Source of the DNA: Kitasatospora gansuensis
GTDB lineage: Bacteria; Actinomycetota; Actinomycetes; Streptomycetales; Streptomycetaceae
Assembly: GCF_014203705.1 (NCBI RefSeq)
Contig: NZ_JACHJR010000001.1
Coordinates: 7,440,001-7,504,000 of the forward strand
DNA length: 64,000 nucleotides
Direction: 5' to 3'
In this document: positions 9,543 through 18,682 of the stretch, piece by piece
Layout of the letters: each line of letters begins with the position of its first letter
Numbering within the stretch: position 1 is the first letter of the stretch
Position numbers and translations under genes: made by a program
Notes under the pieces: model-generated
The model's input: only the letters and a program-made list of their open reading frames with translations
The model's database searches: none
What the model was told of the DNA's origin: nothing

Positions 9543-10940
9543 ATGCGGCGTCTCGGGGTCGGGCTCACGTATGTCCGGGGCCTGGAGCGGCTGTTGGAGG
9601 AGTGCGGCGACCGGCTCGACGTGGTCGAGATCGAACCGCAGACCTTCTGGCGGTCCCGCCCGGACGGCACCGTCGCGACCGACGACGAGGCCCTGCGCCG
9701 CCTGGCCGACCTGCCGGGTGCCCGGCTGCTGCACAGCATCGGCAACCCGGTCGGCGGCTCGGTGCTGCCGGACGCCGAACACACCCGTCTGCTGGGGGAG
9801 TTGGCCGAGCAGCTGGCCGTGCCCTGGGTGAGCGAGCACCTGGCGTTCAACCGGGTCGGCGGAGCCGAGGGCTTCCGGACCGGCTTCATGCTGCCGCCCC
9901 GGCAGACCCCGGCCGGGGTGCGGCGCAGCGTACGGTCGGTCCGGGCGATGGCCGAGGCCCTGCCCGTCCCGTTCGCGGTGGAGCTCGGCACCAACTACCT
10001 CCGGCCCCGGGCCGACGAGCTCGGTGACGGCGCCTTCGCCGCCCGGGTGGCCGAACAGGCCGACTGCGGGCTGCTGTTGGACCTGCACAACGTGCTGGCC
10101 AACGAGCGCAACGGCCGCTGCACCGTCGACGAGCTGCTCGCCGAGCTCCCGCTGGATCGGGTCTGGGAGGTCCACCTGGCCGGCGGCTTCGAGCACCGCG
10201 GCTACTGGCTGGACGCTCACAGCGGCCTGCCCGACGAGGACCTGATCCGGCTCGCCGAGCGCGTCCTGCCCCGGCTGCCCGCGCTCCGGGCCGTGCTCTT
10301 CGAGGTGACGGCCTCGGCCGCGCCGGGCCTGGAGGCCGGTGCCGTACGGGAGTTGACGGACCGGCTGCGGGAGCTGTGGCCGGTGGTCACGGCCGCCGCG
10401 CCCGTACCGCTCCGTCCGCCGGACCCGGTGGCGGGCGGGGCCGCGCCGGAGGAGTGGGAGGCCGCCCTCGGCGGGCTGGCCGTGGGGCGGGAGCCTCGGA
10501 CGGCGCTGGAACGGGAGTTGGCGGCCGATCCGGCGATCGACCTGCTGCGCGAACTGATCCTGGAGTTCCGCGCGGGCGCCCTGGCCGGGACGCTCGTGCA
10601 CACCGTCCGGCTGCTCCTGCTGACCCTGGGCGAGGCCGGGGTACGCGAGCTGATCGCCGGGTACGCCCGGCAGCGGACCCCCGAACTCTTCGCCACCGAC
10701 GAGGCGTTCGCCTTCGCCGAGCACCTCAGGCGGACCTGCCCCGTGGTGCCGCTGTTGCCGGACGTGCTCGAGCTGGACCTCGGCCTGATGCTGGTCCGGC
10801 TGGACGGCGAGCCGCGCACGGTGACCGTCGGCACCGACCCGACCGTCCTGCTGACCGAACTCGGCGCCGGGCGGCTGCCGGTGGCCCCGCCGCGCGGCAG
10901 CTACCGGCTGCGGCTGGTGGACGACCGGGTTGTTGCCTGA
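9543..10940 (+). CDS. DUF692/MNIO-type multinuclear iron oxygenase with fused C-terminal partner-like domain
   Basis: A 465-residue cytosolic enzyme. Residues 1-265 match the DUF692 TIM barrel (MbnB/TglH family), which uses two or three iron ions to modify residues of RiPP precursors. Visible segments are VVEIEPQTFW, LLHSIGNPVGG, VSEHLAFNR, FAVELGTNY, GLLLDLHNVLANERNG, VWEVHLAGG, LDAHSG and LFEVTAS; the conserved His, Glu, Asp and Asn would be iron ligands. After a Pro/Gly linker (about 270-290), residues 295-465 form a helical then beta domain that resembles the separate partner/leader-binding proteins of MNIO pathways. If so, the two proteins are fused here. A GGGGAGG ribosome site precedes the ATG. 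Confidence 0.85.
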   Translation: MRRLGVGLTYVRGLERLLEECGDRLDVVEIEPQTFWRSRPDGTVATDDEALRRLADLPGARLLHSIGNPVGGSVLPDAEHTRLLGELAEQLAVPWVSEHLAFNRVGGAEGFRTGFMLPPRQTPAGVRRSVRSVRAMAEALPVPFAVELGTNYLRPRADELGDGAFAARVAEQADCGLLLDLHNVLANERNGRCTVDELLAELPLDRVWEVHLAGGFEHRGYWLDAHSGLPDEDLIRLAERVLPRLPALRAVLFEVTASAAPGLEAGAVRELTDRLRELWPVVTAAAPVPLRPPDPVAGGAAPEEWEAALGGLAVGREPRTALERELAADPAIDLLRELILEFRAGALAGTLVHTVRLLLLTLGEAGVRELIAGYARQRTPELFATDEAFAFAEHLRRTCPVVPLLPDVLELDLGLMLVRLDGEPRTVTVGTDPTVLLTELGAGRLPVAPPRGSYRLRLVDDRVVA

Positions 10941-11050
10941 GCGCTGGGCTGCGCCCACCCGACGAGGACATCCCGCCGCTGGTCGACTTCGTACTCTCGC
11001 CGGCCGCCCGACCGCTGGTCACCCACCTGGGGTACGCGGTGAAGGGTTAG
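10941..11050 (+). pseudogene. short remnant resembling the C-terminus of a PstS-like binding protein
   Basis: The plus frame ending at the TAG 11048-11050 reads DIPPLVDFVLSPAARPLVTH and then LGYAVKG. This resembles the last helix of phosphate or other periplasmic binding proteins (F-x-L-S-P-x-A-x-x-x-V-x-x-x-G-Y). No start codon or other part of such a gene is present, and the frame begins inside the end of the MNIO gene. I regard it as a degraded fragment; chance similarity is possible. Confidence 0.3.
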
Positions 11051-11154
11051 GGCGTGGGGCACCGGGGTGATCCGACGGATCCGTGTCGGATCTCTTCCGG
11101 CAGACACGGCCTTCATACGCTGCTCGCCCAGGCTCGGCCCTCCACCGTTGCCTC

Positions 11155-12092
11155 ATGACGGACGCGCCGACCCGTACAAGGCTGAGAGCGGCCATGCTGC
11201 CCGTTGGCATCACCGCGGGCCTGGGTGCCGCGGCAGCGCTCGGCACCGGTCTCATCCGCCTTGGCGCCGGGGAGTCCCCGCAGGGGCGCGCTTTCACGGG
11301 GCTGATGGAGTTCTCGCTGTGGAGTGCGCTGGTCGGCGCGTCGTTCGCCATGTGGGTGGTGGTGGCGGCGATCAGCGGACGGTTGCTGCGGGTGCGCTGG
11401 CGCAATGGGTCGGGACGGCCGACAAAGTCGGCACTTACGGGCATGGTCCTGGGGGCACTGGTCCTCCTCGTGGGTGTCTATTTCGCCCTGCTGGTCGTCC
11501 TCATGCGGCCCCCTCCAATCCACCGCCGCTGGACGGAAGGTGGCGGCTGCAGGTGCTCCTGGTGGTCGGTATGTTCGCCGCGGTGCCCGGGATCGTCGGA
11601 CTGTGGGATGTCCAGATCCAGCTGTTCCGGCTCGACCGGAGCCTCCCGGAAAAGCTGCTGGGCACCCTGGACCAGGAGTGGCGGGCAGCCCAGACCTTCC
11701 TGACCTCGGGAAGCCTCATCATCTCGTCCGCCATCGTCAACACGGGCGCGTACCGCAACGCGCTCCTCGCCTACGCGCGAAAGACCCCCACCTTCGAAGT
11801 CGACTTCCCGCCCTCGTACTTGCTGATGTACGGCGCGTTCTTCAGCGCGGTCTTCGCGTTCGTCTTCATGCCGGTGGCCATGCAGTGGCGCTCGGTCGCG
11901 ACGCAACTGGTCAACTCGGTCGCGCCGGTCCCCGAGGCGGCGGACCTGGACGACGAGTGGCTGGCCAGGCGCTCGCGTCTCACCACCTTCCTGCGCCTCG
12001 ACCTCTCCCTCCCCAAGCTGCTCTCCCCGGCTCTGGGCATCCTCGCGCCGCTGGCGACGAGTGCTCTGAGTCTCGTGCTCCCGGGCAGCTAG
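11155..12092 (+). pseudogene. membrane protein gene split by a one-base frameshift
   Basis: From ATG 11155 one frame encodes three hydrophobic segments, ending LLVGVYFALLVVLMRPPP near 11515. The open frame then loses its character, while the frame one base earlier continues with LDGRWRLQVLLVVGMFAAVP and further membrane segments to the stop at 12092. Joined, they give about 312 residues with five or six membrane helices and a charged loop. The shift falls at or near a run of five C (11509-11513), as if one base were lost. It is either a real pseudogene or a sequencing error. I do not recognise the family. Confidence 0.6.
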
Positions 12093-12122
12093 TGATCTGC
12101 CCGTACAGGCCCGGCACCCGGC

Positions 12123-12785
12123 TCAGGTTCCGGGGAGGACACGGCGCGTTTCGTAGGCCCACATCGCGATCTCGACCCGGTTGCGGGCGCCGAGTTTGGC
12201 CATCAGGCTGGCCAGATGCGTCTTCACCGTGCTGAGGCTGATGTGCAGTGCATCGGCGATCTCGGTGTTGGTCAGCCCGCGGGCGACGGCGAGGAGCACC
12301 TGCTCCTCGCGGGCGGTGACGGGGGAGACCGGCTGGGCCGCGGGCCGGCCGGCGGGCAGGTCCGCGAATGCCTGGAGCAGACGGACGGTGACGCTGGGCG
12401 CGATGAGCGCCTCCCCGCCGGACGCCGACCGTACGGCCTGGGCCAGCAGGTCGGGTCCGGTGTCCTTGAGGAGGAATCCGCGGGCGCCGGCCCGCAGCGC
12501 GCCGTAGACGTACTCGTCGAGGTCGAACGTGGTGATGACGACCACGGCCAGCGGGTCGGCGACGCCCGGGCCGGCGAGCAGCCGGGTGGCCTCGAGCCCG
12601 TCGAGTACGGGCATGCGGATGTCGAACAGGCAGACGTCGGGGCGCAGTTCGCGGGCCAGCCGTACCGCTTCCCGTCCGTCGGCGGCCTCGCCGACCACCT
12701 CGATGCCGGGCTGGGCGTTCAGCATGATCCGCAGCCCGGTGCGGATGATCGTCTGGTCGTCAGCGACGAGGACGCGTATGGACAC
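12123..12785 (-). CDS. NarL/FixJ-type response regulator
   Basis: A 220-residue two-component regulator. Residues 1-120 are a receiver domain: VLVADDQ acidic pocket, phospho-acceptor Asp in CLFDIRMPVLDG (about residue 54), the Thr in VVVITTF, and the Lys in GFLLKDT. The C-terminal LuxR HTH (about 150-210) reads LTNTEIADALHISLSTVKTH. It overlaps the kinase gene by 26 bases and is translated after it, so the pair forms one operon. The divergent MMPL transporter gene is a plausible target. Confidence 0.93.
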   Translation of the reverse strand: MSIRVLVADDQTIIRTGLRIMLNAQPGIEVVGEAADGREAVRLARELRPDVCLFDIRMPVLDGLEATRLLAGPGVADPLAVVVITTFDLDEYVYGALRAGARGFLLKDTGPDLLAQAVRSASGGEALIAPSVTVRLLQAFADLPAGRPAAQPVSPVTAREEQVLLAVARGLTNTEIADALHISLSTVKTHLASLMAKLGARNRVEIAMWAYETRRVLPGT

Positions 12786-13932
12786 CGCTCTCGTTCCTCG
12801 CTCTCGGCAGCTCGGCTTCGACGTGCCAGCCCCGGTCGGTGCCCGGGCCGGCTCGTAGTGTGCCGCCGATCAGGGTCGCGCGCTCGCGCAGTCCGGTAAG
12901 TCCGTATCCGTCGCGACCCCGGCCGGTGCGTCGGCCGTTGTCCCGCACGCTCACCCGTACCGTGTGCCGTTCCGCGGCCACCCGGACGACGACCTCGGTC
13001 GCGTCGACCGCGTGGCGCACGGCGTTGGTCACCGACTCCTGCACGATCCGGTAGACGGCGGCGTCCACGGCCGGGGGCAGCGTCTCCAGCTCGCCGTCGA
13101 GCCCCAGGTCGACCCTGAGGCGGCCGCCGGGGGTGCGCACCAGGCGCTCCAGATCCGCGACACCGGCAGGCGGCGCCAGCTCGGCGCCGACCCCGCGGTC
13201 GCGCAGCGCGGCGACCATGGCGCGCATCTCCTCCAGCGTGCGCGCCCCTTCCTCCTCGATCCCCTCCAGCGCCTCGACCGCGGCGGACGGGTCGGTGCCC
13301 GCGACCACCCGGCCCGCCTGGGCGATGATCACCATGGCCGACACGTGGTGGGCCACCGTGTCGTGCAGTTCCCGGGCGAGTTGCTCGCGCTCGCGGGAGC
13401 GCACCTGCTCCACCTGCCGCTCGCGAGCGGTCACCCAGAGCCGCACCGCGGCCCCGAGCACGCCGGGCAGCAACCCGAAGACGAAGCCCACGACCTTCTC
13501 GACGACCGGGGTCCCGTCCGCGACGACACACAGCGCGAAGGTCGCGACGGTCATCGCGCCGCCCAGCACAATCTCCCGTCCCGATCCCCACCGGGGCAGC
13601 GCGTACACCAGCACGAGCACGACCGCGCCGGTGTACAGGCCGACGGGCTCGCGCAGTGCGGCGACCAGCGAGGCCACCTGAAGCAGGATCACCGCGCCGA
13701 ACGCCAGCATGGCCACCGTCAGCGGGCGGGTCCGGCGCCACAGCGGCAGCAGGCACAGCCATCCGGCGAACACCACCGCCACCGGCCGCCACACGACGTT
13801 CTCGCGCAGCGTGGCCTCCAGCACCACACCGCCCAGGCCCGCGGCGAGCAGTGCCCAGTCCCGCCAAACCCGGGCGGGCACGTCGGGCGGCCGGGGTTCG
13901 GTCCACAGGGTTCGCAGGTCGTCTCGGAGCAC
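12760..13932 (-). CDS. sensor histidine kinase, HisKA_3 type
   Basis: A 390-residue membrane sensor. Residues about 25-165 contain five or so hydrophobic segments and little extracellular sequence, so it likely senses within or near the membrane. The dimerisation/phosphoacceptor domain holds ERELHDTVAHHVSAMVI-type sequence (first His of the RELHDTVAHH motif phosphorylated) near residue 195. The ATPase domain has an N box (IVQESVTNAVRHA), and G boxes in VRDNGR and GYGLTGLRERA. It pairs with the NarL-type regulator that overlaps its 3' end. The stimulus is unknown, but drug or envelope stress is common for such pairs beside transporters. Confidence 0.92.
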   Translation of the reverse strand: MLRDDLRTLWTEPRPPDVPARVWRDWALLAAGLGGVVLEATLRENVVWRPVAVVFAGWLCLLPLWRRTRPLTVAMLAFGAVILLQVASLVAALREPVGLYTGAVVLVLVYALPRWGSGREIVLGGAMTVATFALCVVADGTPVVEKVVGFVFGLLPGVLGAAVRLWVTARERQVEQVRSREREQLARELHDTVAHHVSAMVIIAQAGRVVAGTDPSAAVEALEGIEEEGARTLEEMRAMVAALRDRGVGAELAPPAGVADLERLVRTPGGRLRVDLGLDGELETLPPAVDAAVYRIVQESVTNAVRHAVDATEVVVRVAAERHTVRVSVRDNGRRTGRGRDGYGLTGLRERATLIGGTLRAGPGTDRGWHVEAELPRARNESGVHTRPRR

Positions 13933-14107
13933 GGTTCTCAGCCTAGGGAATGCTGCGTGCCGCGCATCGGCCGAAAGGACGGGTCGTCACTCCGCCCCGG
14001 GGCCGACGGATCCGCGGCCCGCGGGCCGATGCCGGGGAGCGCCGTGGCGACGAGCCTCGGTATCGGCGGCCGTACAAGGACGGCCGACGAGGTGGTTGGA
14101 GGACCCG

Positions 14108-16351
14108 ATGCTCTCGAAAGCCCTGCTGCGCCTGGGCGCAAGCTCCGCTCGCCATCCCTGGCGGGTGATCGCGGCATGGCTGGTCGTCGCCACGCTCGCC
14201 GTCCTCGCCGCCGTCGCCTTCGGCGGGCGACCCGCGGATTCGATGACCGCCCCGGGACTGGACTCCCAGCGGGCCGCGCAACTGATCGAGCGGGCCGGCA
14301 CCGGCCAGGAGGGGATGACCGCCCAAGTGGTCGTCACCCCGCTCGACGGCGCTGCGACGTTCTTCGACCACGGCAGTGCGCGCACCGCTCTCACGCGGCT
14401 GCAGACCGAGGTGCAGCGGCTGCCGCACGTGGTCGGCACGAGCGACCCGGCGGGGGCACTCGACGCGGGCGGGGACACCGCCGTGCGCGGCGGCCTCGTC
14501 TCGGCCGACGGGCGGATCGCGGTCGTCCGGGTGCAGTACCCAGAGCAGAGCCGGCTGTCGGCCGAGGACCTCGACGCCCTCGTCGGTCTCGGCGACCGGC
14601 TGCGCGCCGAACTGCCCCTGCGTATCGAGATGGGCGGGAGCCTCTTCTACGCCTTCTCCGACCCCGACGGCGGCGCGAGCGAGTTGATCGGCCTCCTCGC
14701 CGCGGCCGCGATCCTGTTCCTGGCGTTCGGTTCGCTGGTCGCCGCCGCGCTGCCGATCGGCATGGCGGTCTTCGGGCTGACCGTCGGGGTCGCCACGATG
14801 ACCGTACTGGCGGGGGCGACGGACGTCCCGACCTTCGCACCGGTCCTGGGCAGCATGGTCGGGCTCGGAGTGGGCATCGACTACGCGCTGTTCGTGCTCG
14901 CCAGGCACCGGGAGTACCTCGCGCGCGGGCTCGAGCCCCGCGAGGCGGCGGGGCGAGCGGTGGCTACGGCGGGGAGGCCCGTGGTCTTCGCCGGCGGCAC
15001 CGTCGTCGTGTCGATCCTCGGCCTGGCGGTCGCGAACGTACCGTTCATGACGATGGGCGGGCTCGCCGTCTCGATCGTCGTTCTGATCATGGTGGCCGCG
15101 TCGGTGACGCTGCTGCCGGCTTTCCTCGGCGCCGCCGGCCCACGCCTGGCCCGGGCCGGCCGGATCGGCCGGGCTCTGCAGACCAGGAAGCGGTGTGACC
15201 CGGTGCCGGACGCCGCCCGCGCCGCCGGGTGGCGTCGCTGGATCGGGCACGTCAGCCGGCACCCGGTGCCGTACGCGGTCGGCGCGGCGGGGCTGCTGCT
15301 GACCGCGACGCTTCCCGTGCTCGGCCTGCGTGTCGGTCTGCCTGACGATGGCTCACTTCCCCACAGCCGTACCGAGCGCCGGGCCTACGACCTCGTCGCC
15401 GAGGGGTTCGGCCCGGGCACCAACGGTCCCCTCGTCATCGCCGCGGACCCCGCCGGTGATCCGGGCGTGCTGGACCGACTCGTCGCAACGGTCGCGGCGG
15501 ATCCGGGCATCGCGTCCGTCGCGCCGACGCACATCGACCGGGCCACCGGCATCGCGACCCTCGTGGTGTTCCCGACCACCAGCCCTCAGGACAAGGCCAC
15601 GGCCGACACCATCGCCCGGCTGCGCACCGAGGTGCTGCCCACGGCGATCGGGCCCGGCCCGGCCAGGGCCCACGTCGGTGGCGCCGCCGCGAGCCTGTCC
15701 GACGTGGGCCGACGGACCAGCGAACGCCTGCCGTTGCTCGTCGCCGCCGTGCTGGCGATGTCGTTCCTGCTGCTGATGCTGGTGTTCCGCTCGGTACTCG
15801 TACCGCTCAAGGCGGTACTGCTGAATCTGCTGAGCATCGGCGCGGCCTACGGCATCATGGTCGCGGTCTTCCAGTGGGGCTGGGGAGGCGCACTCATCGG
15901 GCTGGAGGCGACGGTCCCGATCGTGTCGTTCATCCCGATGTTCCTCTTCGCCATCCTGTTCGGTCTGTCGATGGACTACGAGGTGTTCCTCCTCTCCCGG
16001 GTACGCGAGGAGTACCTGCGCACCGGCGACAACGGGACGGCGATCGTCGAGGGCGTCTCGGGCACCGCCCGGATCATCACCTCGGCCGCCCTCATCATGG
16101 TGGCGGTCTTCCTGTCCTTCGCCGTCGCCGACGACCCCTCCACCAAAATGTTCGGGCTCGGCCTGGCCACCGCGATCTTCATCGACGCCACGGTCGTACG
16201 CATGGTGCTGGTACCGGCGACCATGACACTCCTCGGCCGGGCCAACTGGTGGCTGCTGAAGTGGCTGGACCGGATGCTTCCCGGCGGCCCGGTCGGCACC
16301 GACGCGGTATCCACAGGTGAGGCCGCGGGTCCGCGGCTGGTCGACCGCTGA
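14108..16351 (+). CDS. MMPL/RND family transporter
   Basis: A 747-residue integral membrane protein of the MMPL group, which exports lipids or hydrophobic compounds by proton antiport. It has the usual two repeats: helix 1 at residues about 20-40, a large external loop, helices 2-6 (including GLGVGIDYALFVLARHREYL with the conserved D-Y pair), then a second loop and helices 8-12 (LFGLSMDYEVFLLSRVREEY). Both G-x-x-x-D-Y motifs are intact, so proton relay should work. ATG 14108 is chosen because the sequence KALLRLGASSARHPWRVIAAW starts the first helix. It is divergent from the kinase/regulator operon with about 175 bases between. Confidence 0.93.
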   Translation: MLSKALLRLGASSARHPWRVIAAWLVVATLAVLAAVAFGGRPADSMTAPGLDSQRAAQLIERAGTGQEGMTAQVVVTPLDGAATFFDHGSARTALTRLQTEVQRLPHVVGTSDPAGALDAGGDTAVRGGLVSADGRIAVVRVQYPEQSRLSAEDLDALVGLGDRLRAELPLRIEMGGSLFYAFSDPDGGASELIGLLAAAAILFLAFGSLVAAALPIGMAVFGLTVGVATMTVLAGATDVPTFAPVLGSMVGLGVGIDYALFVLARHREYLARGLEPREAAGRAVATAGRPVVFAGGTVVVSILGLAVANVPFMTMGGLAVSIVVLIMVAASVTLLPAFLGAAGPRLARAGRIGRALQTRKRCDPVPDAARAAGWRRWIGHVSRHPVPYAVGAAGLLLTATLPVLGLRVGLPDDGSLPHSRTERRAYDLVAEGFGPGTNGPLVIAADPAGDPGVLDRLVATVAADPGIASVAPTHIDRATGIATLVVFPTTSPQDKATADTIARLRTEVLPTAIGPGPARAHVGGAAASLSDVGRRTSERLPLLVAAVLAMSFLLLMLVFRSVLVPLKAVLLNLLSIGAAYGIMVAVFQWGWGGALIGLEATVPIVSFIPMFLFAILFGLSMDYEVFLLSRVREEYLRTGDNGTAIVEGVSGTARIITSAALIMVAVFLSFAVADDPSTKMFGLGLATAIFIDATVVRMVLVPATMTLLGRANWWLLKWLDRMLPGGPVGTDAVSTGEAAGPRLVDR

Positions 16352-16411
16352 CTGCCCTTGGCGTCCGGCACCTCGACGCGTCCTCTGCGGTTCGGCGCCC
16401 GCGCGCTCCCC

Positions 16412-17854
16412 TTACCGAGGTGCCGGCTCCGGTTGCGGGGTCGGTAGGCCGGCGACGGGCGACGGGGTGACGCCTCGTGACGGGCGGAGGAGGAGCGCGA
16501 CGAGGAGCGCTGCGGCGGCCAGGGCGGTGCCCCCGCAGCGCAGTGCCTGGTGCAGGGCGTCGACGAAGGCGGCGTTCGTGGTGCCACCGAGGGTGGCGGT
16601 CAGCCGGCTGCTGAGGACGGCCCCCAGGACGGCGACGCCGATGACACCGCCGAGTTCGCGCAGGGTGTTGAGGGTCGCGGAGGCCATGCCGGCCCGTGCC
16701 GGGTCGACGCGCTGCATGACCGTGATGGAGACGGGGGCGAACGTCATCCCCATGCCGAGGCCCATGGTGAGCAGCACCCAGACGTACTGCGGATAGCGGG
16801 CGTCCGCGCCGTAGAGCGAGAGGGCGCCGAGCCCGGTGGCGCACAGGGCCAGGCCGGTGACCAGGGGGAGGCGGGGGCCGCGGCGTGCGGCGAGCGCGCT
16901 CGACAGCGGGGCGGCGACGACGATCATCGCGGTCATCGGCAGGCCCGCCAGGCCCGCGTCCGACGGGGACCAGCCGAGTACGTCCTGCATGAGCAGGGGC
17001 AGGAAGAACGCGGCTCCGAACATGCCGAAGCTGATCATGAAGCCGCTCACCGCAGCGCCGGTGAGCACCCGGTCCCGGAAGAAGCGCAGGTCGAGCATGG
17101 GGTCGGCGCTGCGGGCCTCGACCGCGACGAAGGCGGGCAGGGCCAGTGCCGCCACGGCGGCGAGGGCGAGCACCCGGGTGTCGGTCCAGCCGCGGGCGGG
17201 TCCCTCGATGAGCGCGTACACCAGCGCGCCGAATCCCAGCGCGGAGAGCGCCTGTCCCGGCAGGTCCAGCCGCTTCGTACGGGCCGCGAACTCGGGCAGC
17301 ACCCGGGCTGCGAGCAGCAGTCCCGCCACCCCGATCGGGACGTTGATCCAGAAGACGGAGGCCCAGCCGAAGGCGTCCACCATCGGCCCGCCCAGGACCG
17401 GGCCGACGGCCAGGCCCAGCGCCGATACACCGGACCAGAGGCCGACGGCCCTGGCCCGCTCCTTCTCGTCCGTGAAGACGTGGCGCAGGATGGACAGGCT
17501 GCCCGGCGTGAGCAGCGCCGCGCCGAGGCCCTGGAACATCCGGGCGGCGATCAGCGTGCCGGTCGAGCCGGACAGCGCCGCGGCCGCCGAGCCCGCCGTG
17601 AAGACGGCCAGGCCGGCGAGGAAGATCCGCCGGCGGCCGTACCGGTCGCCGAGGGTGCCGCCGGTGAGCAACAGGGCCGCGTAGACCAGGCTGTAGCCCT
17701 CCACCACCCACTGAAGTCCGCTGACGCCGGAGTGCAGTTGCTGCCCGATGCGGGGCAGCGCGTTGTTGACGATGACGTTGTCGAGCATCGCCATGAACAT
17801 CGTGGCGCACAGGGTGGCGAGCACGAGCCTCTTGTGTCGGGCGGGCGGCTTCAT
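16412..17854 (-). CDS. DHA2 family (EmrB/QacA-type) MFS drug exporter
   Basis: A 480-residue transporter with about 14 membrane segments. LATLCATMFMAMLDNVIVNN opens helix 1 with the D-x-x-I-V-N-x-A pattern of DHA2 proteins, and GGTLGDRYGRRRIFLAGL forms the loop 2-3 motif A. It should expel toxic compounds by proton antiport. ATG 17854 is preferred over 17860 because the first operator half lies close by and the extra two residues are unconserved. The divergent TetR gene and two identical palindromes between the genes indicate repression by that regulator. Confidence 0.92.
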   Translation of the reverse strand: MKPPARHKRLVLATLCATMFMAMLDNVIVNNALPRIGQQLHSGVSGLQWVVEGYSLVYAALLLTGGTLGDRYGRRRIFLAGLAVFTAGSAAAALSGSTGTLIAARMFQGLGAALLTPGSLSILRHVFTDEKERARAVGLWSGVSALGLAVGPVLGGPMVDAFGWASVFWINVPIGVAGLLLAARVLPEFAARTKRLDLPGQALSALGFGALVYALIEGPARGWTDTRVLALAAVAALALPAFVAVEARSADPMLDLRFFRDRVLTGAAVSGFMISFGMFGAAFFLPLLMQDVLGWSPSDAGLAGLPMTAMIVVAAPLSSALAARRGPRLPLVTGLALCATGLGALSLYGADARYPQYVWVLLTMGLGMGMTFAPVSITVMQRVDPARAGMASATLNTLRELGGVIGVAVLGAVLSSRLTATLGGTTNAAFVDALHQALRCGGTALAAAALLVALLLRPSRGVTPSPVAGLPTPQPEPAPR

Positions 17855-17865
17855 CGGCACATTCC

Positions 17866-17878
17866 CTAACAGTGTTAG
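17866..17878. promoter_or_regulatory. TetR-type operator, copy 1
   Basis: CTAACAGTGTTAG is a perfect palindrome around a central G. It lies 12 bases upstream of the exporter start and is identical to a second copy at 17908-17920. Centre-to-centre spacing is 42 bases, about four helical turns, so dimers would sit on the same DNA face. Confidence 0.85.
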
Positions 17879-17907
17879 TCGGTTGTTTCGGTGCGGCTAG
17901 ACTGCCC

Positions 17908-17920
17908 CTAACAGTGTTAG
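17908..17920. promoter_or_regulatory. TetR-type operator, copy 2
   Basis: A second exact CTAACAGTGTTAG palindrome, 46 bases before the regulator start at 17966. Together with copy 1 it covers the divergent promoter region, which suggests joint repression of the exporter gene and autoregulation of the TetR gene. Binding itself is inference. Confidence 0.85.
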
Positions 17921-17965
17921 ATGGCAAGCGGGATTTCCGGTGGAACCCATGGACGGAGGTGGCCG

Positions 17966-18682
17966 ATGGCCGTGGAGGGCAGTACTGATGACGGACCGTC
18001 ACAGCCCGGACTGACCCGGCAGGCGCTCGCCCAGGCGGCCCTGCGGGTGCTGGAGCGCGAGGGCGTCAACGGCCTGTCGATGCGCAAGGTCGCCGCCGAA
18101 CTGGGGGTGAAGGCGGCCTCGTTGTACTGGCACGTGCGCAACAAGGAGGAGCTGCTCGACCTGCTCACCGACGAACTCATGGCCGACGCCGAGGCGCCGC
18201 CCCGGGAGGGCGACTGGCGCGGGCAGCTGCGCGAGTACTGCCTGCGCTACCGCCGGCACCTGCTCGGCAAGCGCGACGCCGCCAAGGTCGTCGCGGGCCG
18301 GCTCGCCCCCGGTCCACACCTGCTGCGCCTGATGGAGGATCAGCTCGGCCGCCTGCGGGAGGCCGGTTTCTCCGACGCCGACGCCGCCATGATCAGCTAC
18401 CTGCTCGGCGCCTTCGTCCAGGGCTTCGTGCTCCAGGAGCAGGGCCCCATCTCCGCGTCCGAGGCCATGGGCGCCAGCCGCCGCGAGGCCGCCACGACGG
18501 TGGGGGAGCAGCTCAGCGGGCTGCCGCAGGACACCTTCCCCAACCTGGTCGCGCTCGCCGGCGACCTGACCGACCCGTCCATGGAGGCCCGCTTCTCGTT
18601 CGGCCTCGAACGCCTCCTGGACGGACTGGCCGCCCTGCTGGACCCCGATGTACGCAGTGAAGGGACACCGCCCCATGAGTGA
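17966..18682 (+). CDS. TetR family regulator with TetR_C domain
   Basis: A 238-residue repressor closer to true TetR than to the general family. The HTH (residues about 15-60) reads LTRQALAQAALRVLEREGVN, then LSMRKVAAELGVKAASLYWH, which is the classical L-Y-W-H recognition helix. The C-terminal half fits the tetracycline-repressor ligand domain. An upstream ATG at 17921 touches the operator directly; ATG 17966 is preferred because GGAGGT lies 6 bases before it. It probably represses the divergent DHA2 exporter through the two palindromes. It overlaps the next gene by 8 bases. Confidence 0.92.
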   Translation: MAVEGSTDDGPSQPGLTRQALAQAALRVLEREGVNGLSMRKVAAELGVKAASLYWHVRNKEELLDLLTDELMADAEAPPREGDWRGQLREYCLRYRRHLLGKRDAAKVVAGRLAPGPHLLRLMEDQLGRLREAGFSDADAAMISYLLGAFVQGFVLQEQGPISASEAMGASRREAATTVGEQLSGLPQDTFPNLVALAGDLTDPSMEARFSFGLERLLDGLAALLDPDVRSEGTPPHE

